From NCBI GenBank assembly GCA_021442155.1, contig CM038214.1:140840040-140904039 (forward strand): DNA of 64,000 bases, given 5' to 3'. Positions 57,171 to 64,000 of the stretch are shown here, piece by piece. The stretch is from Cymbidium sinense. Lineage: Eukaryota > Streptophyta > Magnoliopsida > Asparagales > Orchidaceae. Positions within the stretch are counted from its first letter, which is position 1. The number at the start of each line of letters is the position of its first letter. The translations under genes and the position numbers were made by a program. The notes under the pieces were generated by a model. The model searched no databases and had not been told where the DNA came from. It saw only the letters and a program-made list of their open reading frames with translations.

Positions 57171-60100
57171 AATGTGGTACATAGAAGAATAATTTGCAAT
57201 TTACAAATGATAGATGATATGGGGGGTCTTCAAATCTTCATGTCTTCATGTATCTTCTTCCTTTGATTTGGTTTGCTCCACTTCAAAGGCATCACATGGC
57301 CTCCTAGGACAAAGCCTTCTAGCCAATGTTCATCCTTATACCCTCATAGCACTAATCCTAATTCTTAACTTAAAATTACATTAAAAATAAGAAAAGTAAA
57401 TCTAACTACACCTACAAGATAGGTGTTAGCTAATCACACATAGAACCCAAGCAATTATATTTATAATTTGGACTTAGCACCCTACACATGGATAACAAAG
57501 CCCACCTATCTTAACCTGGATTATGCTTAAGCAGAAAGAGAGCATTGATATTTATTTTAAGTTAAACATAATAACCTATAGAAAACATGATTATGCTAAT
57601 CACAGCCTACCATCCAATCTACAAAACATGCACCCTAACATCTAGTTTAAAATAATACATCACAAAATAAAACATACATCACACCATGCACCATTCTAAC
57701 ATAAGGCTAGAAGTGGTGACTTAATCTAATGTGTGTGTATTAGGGCATGTGTGGTATGTCCTAACTAGGCTTTAGAGTTTAAGATTTTCTAAGTGTAGAA
57801 AGATTCAACTTAAAGGGTGGTTTCACTTCAAGTTCTTTAATTGATTTGCAAGTTTTAATTTATGTTTTATTTTGTTTCATATGACCTACACCTAGCAACT
57901 AAGTGTTGTCAATAAAAGAAAAGAGGTTTAAAGCATGTTATTTTTATTTAGTTCTCTTTAGTGAATAGCTTATTACACATTTAGATTAACATTGTTTAGG
58001 TTCTCTTTAAATAATTATATTCAATGTGAAAGGCTTCTCAAGATTAATCTAATCAAAATACTATCACATGACACATGCTAAATCATTCATTTCCATCACA
58101 TGTAACATGCATATGATTAAGTCTTAAGTATACCTACACATATAATATGTTTTAGCACTCTTGAATGATGGATGTGATTATGTACATTTGAAGCTTTATA
58201 TTTCCCATATGTTTGAACTATTTTATCATATTAATTTAAGGCTCTATCTAAATTCTTATACAAAAAATACATAGGGATGAAATTAAACATCTATGTTCCA
58301 TTGTTAACTAGGAAGTGAGGTAATCAAATGACCTCCTTGGGGCTAGCTAAAGCCTCATATTCTTGGGTTGTCCAGATTGTATACCATTACATTCAAACCA
58401 TATGTAAATTTACATGCATGAACATAAGAAAGAGAGCTCCAAATCACATAATCAATTAATTCAATCACTTGAACAATTGAAAGTGCATGTATTTTTTTAA
58501 AAAAGGAAAGATTACCAATCTCTAATAAAATACACACATGTATGTATAAAAGACATAAGCAAGTATGTGCCTTTATTAAACCAGGGAAGTGAGATAGTTA
58601 AATGACCTCCTTAGGGCAAGCTAAAGCCTCAGATATTCTGTGGATGTCCGTGACTATATACCACTTTTCTTAGATAGATACACATGTATTCATAATTTGG
58701 AGAATGAAAATCATGCAAAAAAAGGATATTTAATTTGATTGAATCATTTATGCATATGAATTAAAGCCTCATCCAAATTCTAGAATTGAAACACAGAAGA
58801 ATGAAAACAAATGGAGTATATGTCATTGTTAAACCAGGGAAGTGAAGTAATCAAATGACTTCCTTGTGGCTAACTAAAGCTTTGTATTCCCGAGATGTCC
58901 AGACTATATACCCATTAACATTCTCACTAGAGGAGTGTTTTACATCAAATTCAAATTTCCAACATTCTAAAGCTCAAGGCGACCTCAAATGAATATTCAC
59001 TTATATAAATAAAAAAATCAATAAAAGGAAAATTGCTTCACTTCATACATTTAAGTTATAATCACATACATCTCCTATGTATTTATAACTAGCATTCATA
59101 GCATATGTAACCATTCATTTCTAAGCTTTGGAAAATATGTTTGGATTTAATAGTGATAATAGCCACATATTTTATAATAAATCAACACATGCATGACATA
59201 AAGGAAAACCATTTGATAATTAAGAAAAAAGATGAATGTATGATTTTAAATGACATATAACATTTAACATTAGAAAGGAATGAATAATCATAAACATGTG
59301 ATTTCAATCAATTAAATTAATTCTTAAGGATAATAAAATCATGTTAAGATAACCAGTTTAATCATTAATTAACCCTTGCTAAAGGAAATTTCTAAAATTG
59401 AGAAAAAATCATCAGAAATAAAGCAACCTAAGTCCAACTATGGTTGTTGAAAATTACCTCACCGAGGATGATTTTTGATGGTGGTGATGATCTGAAAGGC
59501 GCCTAGGATAGAAGAATCTTTGAATGGTTTACTTACTTCTAATAATGTATCCACCAATGGTCATTTTTATTAATCCACTTAATTTTGATAGATTTTACTC
59601 AAAAACCAAGTGGGAATGGTTACTGGTTGGTTTGGGAGCTTTAGAAGACTGAAAGAAGTGTGTGAGGCAGAGTTTTTTCCTCTCTATTTCATGTCTCATT
59701 GTAATGGACAAAAATGACCTCTTTCATTATTATTATTGGATCTAAGTGGGTGTCCTTGGCTTGAGGTGGTTGGGATTCTCCTTAGCTGGCTTAATTTGGT
59801 TGTCCAAGGCATGGGAGGTGGCTGCAATGAAGGACAAGTGGGTGTCCTAGCAAAGGGAAGTGGAGGTCCTTCATGCTAAGTCTTCTAATGGGGCAGGGAA
59901 GGTGATTTTCCCTCACCTTGAGTCATGGCTGACCCAACCACCTCTTGGATCAGGTTGGACAGTGTTTTTAGAGCCTAAGTTGGCCAATGGATGAGTGTTA
60001 AGTGGCCAAGGAAGAGAACTGACTATTTACATAGGTGTTTTATCTTATATGATACCGAAAGCCCAAGGGTAGAATGGTCATTTGACATTGAATTTGATTT

Positions 60101-61018
60101 AGGCTGATTTAAAATGAGTCAAAAAGTGAGTTAGACCAAATTTCATGTATTTGGAGTTCATTTGGTTAGGTTTGGTTCAATTTTATCCATTTGGGTTAAA
60201 TTGGATCAAAATGGGTTAGGTTGACCAATTAGTCAAATTGGGTCAAACCAAGGGTTAGTCCAGCTCATATGATAATTTAAAAGATTGCATGCTTTGGTTT
60301 GATTTAATTTGGTTTTAATTTGAGTCAATTGGCATAAAGGAAAATAGATCAAACCAAATTAAATCCAAATTAAATCAAGTTGACCCAAATTGACATAAAG
60401 GGTCAACTTGGGTCAAGAGGGCTAATTGGGCTAAGTTTGGCTCAATTGAAGGTTAAGTCATGTTTAAATGTTGATTTTGTGTTGATTTGAATCACTGGTT
60501 TCAATGGATCTTGCTTATGTTGTAATTTGGCTGGGTTCATATAAAAGGGTTGACTTGTGATAGGTTGACTTGGTTTGACCTAATTTATATCAATTGATCA
60601 TCCCAAGGTGATCGACAATCATGACACAAAGTTTGGATTAGCTTAATTCACTTTGATTTGGATTGAATTGAATTTTGGTTCATGTAGGTCAAATTGGCCA
60701 CTTTGGATCAAGTGAACCAATTGGATTTAGTTGACTTAATTTTGGGTTGAGTTTGATTTGGTTGAGTTTATATATGAATTTGATATTGATATATAAATTC
60801 AATTGCAATTGGTTTGGAGTCAAATGAGTATTGGTTCATTTGAATATTTAAAGTCAAACAAATGGTGATTTTAGTTTGACTAGATGATTATAGGTTTCAT
60901 TTATATTTGGATAGATGATTGAATGAATGATTGATTCAAAAGAAAATCTATTGATTTTGATTGATTTAGATGGGTTTTGGCCAAGTTCAAGAAATGTCTT
61001 AAAGGGTTTAAATTGGGT

Positions 61019-61440
61019 TTTGATTTACTAAAATAAATAAACCTAAAAAAAACTAAAACAAAAAACCTATACTAAAATAAATAAACCTAAAATAAATAAA
61101 CCAAACTAAATAAAAATAAAAAATAAGCCTAAATAAAAATAAAAAATAAAATAAATAAATAAAACTAAATAAACTTATACCTACAGGCTTACTAAATTTT
61201 TTTTAAAAAAATACATAAACCTTAAATCCTAAACCCTAAACCCTAAATGATAATCCTTAAAACTTAAACCCTAAACCCTAAACCCTAAACCCTAAACCCT
61301 AAACCCTAAATAACCTTAAAGCCTAAACCCTAAACCATAAACCCTAAACCCTAAATCCTAGACCATGAAAGCATAAACTCTAAAACCCTAAATCTTAAAC
61401 CCTAAAACCTAAACCCTAAACCCTAAACCTAAATTAAATT
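61019..61440 (-). repeat. Degenerate telomere-like satellite, C-rich strand on +
   Basis: It starts directly at the truncated LTR. It has an A-rich spacer, the junction motif (GCTTACTAAATTTTTTTTAAA near 61188) and a CCCTAAA cluster. The longest perfect heptamer run in this part is six units (61269-61310). Confidence 0.9.
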
Positions 61441-61666
61441 AATGATTCGATCTGAGAAACCAAAATATTATCCACCGCTTTTTTCGAACTCTATCCTTAT
61501 AGTCGAGATAATTCAAGTTATCTAGGGTTTTTATTTGCTCTATGCCTGCTCATTTTTTATTTATGTTATCACTTGTGTCTTAGAAAACTCGGTGTGTTAC
61601 TTGGTTGATGAAATTAAAAAGAAGAAATGTTGAATATGAGTTTGTTCTCTCTTACAAAAAAAAAAA
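61441..61666 (+). pseudogene. GR-RBP 3' UTR remnant (copy 6)
   Basis: The coding part is almost gone: the match begins with AATGATTCGATCTGA, equivalent to the region just after the stop in copy 3. The 3' UTR follows (TTATCTAGGGTTTTTATTTG, GCTCATTTTTTATTT, AAAACTCGGTGTGTTACTTG), ending in an A-tract of about 12 at 61655-61666. CCCTAAA repeats lie on both sides. Confidence 0.82.
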
Positions 61667-61899
61667 CCCAAAACCCTAAATGTAAAATGTAAATGATGAA
61701 CCCTAAAACCCCTAAACCATAAACCCTAAATCATAAACCCTAAAACCTTAAACCTTAAACCCTAAACCCTAAACCTTAAATTGTAACCCTAAACCCTAAA
61801 CACCAAACCCTAAATCTAAACCTATATTAACTAAATAAATTAAAAAAATAAACTTATACCTAAAACCTAATAAACATAAACATAAGACTAAACCCTAAG
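61667..61899 (-). repeat. Degenerate telomere-like satellite between two GR-RBP remnants
   Basis: CCCTAAA variants with a short A-rich interval near 61820-61890, ending in AACCCTAAG at the next GR-RBP breakpoint. Confidence 0.88.
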
Positions 61900-62042
61900 A
61901 ATGGGCAGAACCTTCATGGTAAAACATCACCATCATTTTTTATCTATATCGCCGCTTGTGTCTTAGAAAACTTAGTGTATTACTTTGTTGATGAAATTGA
62001 AAAGAAGAAATGTTGAATCAAAAATTGTTCTCAATTAAAAAT
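61900..62042 (+). pseudogene. GR-RBP fragment with internal deletion (copy 7)
   Basis: It opens AATGGGCAGAACCTTCATGG and AACATCACCATC (NGQNL...NITI), then jumps straight to the distal 3' UTR (ATTTTTTATCTATATCGCCG, GTGTCTTAGAAAACTTAG, ATGAAATTGAAAAGAAG). The whole glycine-rich tail and proximal UTR are deleted, while both outer ends are kept, including the shared 5' breakpoint and a poly(A)-like end. Confidence 0.85.
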
Positions 62043-64000
62043 ACCAAAAACCCTTAACCCTAAATAAAAACTTGAACCCTAAACCCTAAACATAAACTTT
62101 TACAATAAAAAGTAATAATAAATAAATAAATAAATAAATAAATAAAATTATGATCTTAAACCCTATACACTAAAACTAACCTAAACCACAAACCCTAAAC
62201 CCTAAGCCCTAAAACCCTATACCCTAAACCCTAAATTTTAAACCCTAAACCCTAAACCTTAAACCCTAAACCCTAAACCATAAACCTACAATACTAAACC
62301 TACAACCCTAAATACTAAACCCCAAATCCTAAAAAATCCTAAAACTTAAACCCTAAATTCTAAACCCTAAACAGTGAACCCTAAACTCTAAAACTAACCC
62401 TAAAACTTAAATAGTAAACCTACAACCCTAAACATACAACCCTAAACCCTAAATCCTAAACTCTAAACCCTAAATCCTAAATGAATAAATAAAACCAAAC
62501 CTAAACCTAAACTAACCTAAACCTAAACATATAAATTAAACCCTAAACTAAACCTTAAAACCATAAACCTTAAATAAAACTTAATCAAATACCCCTAAAC
62601 CCTAAAGCCTAAACCCAAAACACCAAGCCCTAAGCCCTAAATCCTATACCCTAAATCGTAAACCATAAAAACCTAAAAGCCTAAACCTAAACTAAATAAA
62701 ACCTAAAAATAAAATAAATAAAAAACCTAAACATAAATAAAATACTAAAATAAAATAAAATAAAAAATAAAAACTAAAATAAAATAAAATAAATAAAAAC
62801 CTAAACTAAACTAAAAAATAAAATAAATTTAAAAATAAAAGGCCTAAATAAAATAAAGACTAAATGAAAAATAAAAATAAAATAAACCTAAATAAAATAA
62901 AATAAAAACTAAATAAAAATCTAAACCTAAAAAATAAACCTAAATATAAATAAAAAAACCTAAACCTTAAACTTAAAATAACCTAAACATAAAATAAACC
63001 AAAACCTAAACTATAATAAACTAAACTAAAATAAATAAAACCTTAACCTGAACATAAAATAAACTAAACCTAAACCCTAAACTATATAAAATAAAATAAA
63101 CTAAAAATAAACCTAAACCTAAACAAAAAAAAAACTTAAAAATAAACATAAAATAAAAACCTCAAACCTAAACCTAAAAAATAAAATAAAAATCTAAACC
63201 TAAAGCCATACGTAAAAAAAGAACCTAAACCTAAAAAATAAAATAAAAATAAAATTAAACTAAAAACAAACATAAACCTAAAGCTAAACCTAAAAAAAAA
63301 TAAACTAAATAAAACATAAACTAAATAAAAATAAAATAAAATAAAATAAAATAAACCAAATAAAACAATAAACTAAATAAATAAAATAAACTATATATAT
63401 TTAAAAAAATTTAAAACTACTTAATTTAAAAAAAATTCGTAAACCTTAAACCCTAAATCCTTAACCCTAAACCCTAAATCCTGAACCCTAAAACTAACCC
63501 GAAGCCTACAACCATAAACCATAAAACATAAAAAACACTAAACCCAATACCTTAAACTAACCCAAAACCCTAAACCCTAAACCCTAACAATAACCCTAAA
63601 CCCTAAACCCAAAACCCTAAATCCTAAACCCTAAAACCCTAAACTCTAAACACTAAACTAACCCTAAACCATAAACTATAAACCCTAAAAACCCTTAAAC
63701 CTTAAACCCTAACCCCTAAACCCTAAACCCTAAACCCTAAACCCTAAAAACCTAAAAACCTAAACCTAAAGTAAAGAAAACATAAAAATAAGATAAATAA
63801 AAGCTAAACCTAAATAAAATAAAATAAATAAAATGAAACTAAAACCTAAACCTAAGCCTAAAAATTAAATAAAATAAGAAAATAAAAATAAAAAAAACCA
63901 TAACTAAATTAAAAAATAAAATAAACCTAAGAATAAGAAACCTAAATAAAATTAAAACTAACAATAAAATAAAAATGAAATAAACCTAAAATAAAATAAA
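62043..64000 (-). repeat. Degenerate telomere-like satellite, C-rich strand on +
   Basis: CCCTAAA clusters (62160-62680, 63430-63760) alternate with A-rich spacers (62690-63420, 63770-64000). A junction-like ACTACTTAATTTAAAAAAA lies near 63417. The array continues to the window edge. Confidence 0.9.
62114..62147. repeat. (AAAT)n microsatellite
   Basis: About seven to eight AAAT units lie within the satellite block. Confidence 0.85.

Larger units (their letters stand above)
54126..61018 (-). mobile_element. Tat LTR and leader, minus-strand fragment
   Basis: Read on the minus strand, this starts inside an LTR (about 520 bp missing from its 5' end, at 61018), follows the LTR to ~57170, then a leader (57170-55260) and a hairpin array (55240-54178). 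It ends at ~54125, where the + strand fragment's leader begins in the opposite direction. Anchors include the complement of TAAGTCACCACTTCTAGC at 57708-57725 and the TTGACC field at 60060-60760. Together with 46061-50460 it could be one original minus-strand element whose gag-RT part was replaced by the inverted fragment. Confidence 0.78.

Overview
The window is repeat-dominated nuclear DNA from a plant, most likely a flowering plant with a large genome. It holds Arabidopsis-type telomere-like heptamers (TTTAGGG/CCCTAAA), Ty3/gypsy retrotransposons of the Tat lineage (recognisable by an extra RNase H domain before integrase), and fragments of a plant glycine-rich RNA-binding protein (GR-RBP). 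I see no intact host gene, no tRNA or rRNA and no CRISPR array. Every long reading frame belongs to a decayed element or is an artefact of simple repeats.

Layout. 1-10312: degenerate telomere-like satellite with TTTAGGG on the + strand, interrupted by two antisense GR-RBP fragments (2292-2773, 9013-9480) and one unrelated stretch (7161-7844). 10313-11309: antisense tail of a poly(A) retroposon. 11310-35015: a Tat element on the + strand with a first LTR of at least 5.5 kb, hairpin-rich leader, decayed gag, protease, RT, RNase H, second RNase H and integrase, a tandem-repeat 3' region, and a truncated 3' LTR. 35016-38099: a + strand poly(A) retroposon-like block with internal ~650-bp repeats. 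38100-44640: the same satellite in the opposite orientation (CCCTAAA on +), with three GR-RBP remnants and a long (AT)n tract. 44641-46060: AT-rich satellite of ~337-bp units. 46061-50460: 3' half of a second Tat element on the minus strand. 50461-54125: LTR 3' part and leader of a Tat element on the + strand, meeting tail to tail at ~54125 with a minus-strand leader plus LTR (54126-61018). 61019-64000: CCCTAAA-oriented satellite with two more GR-RBP remnants.

Main message. The telomere-like DNA is a complex satellite, not a telomere. Heptamer-rich clusters alternate with T-rich (or A-rich) spacers at roughly 1-kb scale, separated by a recurring junction motif. It carries at least seven copies of the 3' end of a GR-RBP mRNA (last RRM strand, glycine-rich tail, 3' UTR, A-tract), and the five copies that keep the 5' side share one 5' breakpoint. 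The mRNA fragments and two other poly(A) tails all lie in the same polarity relative to the heptamer, as if the G-strand had primed reverse transcription of poly(A) RNA. A second notable structure is a tandem array of hairpins in the Tat leader whose stems change in a compensatory way from unit to unit. All statements of homology come from reading by eye; no alignment or database search was run.
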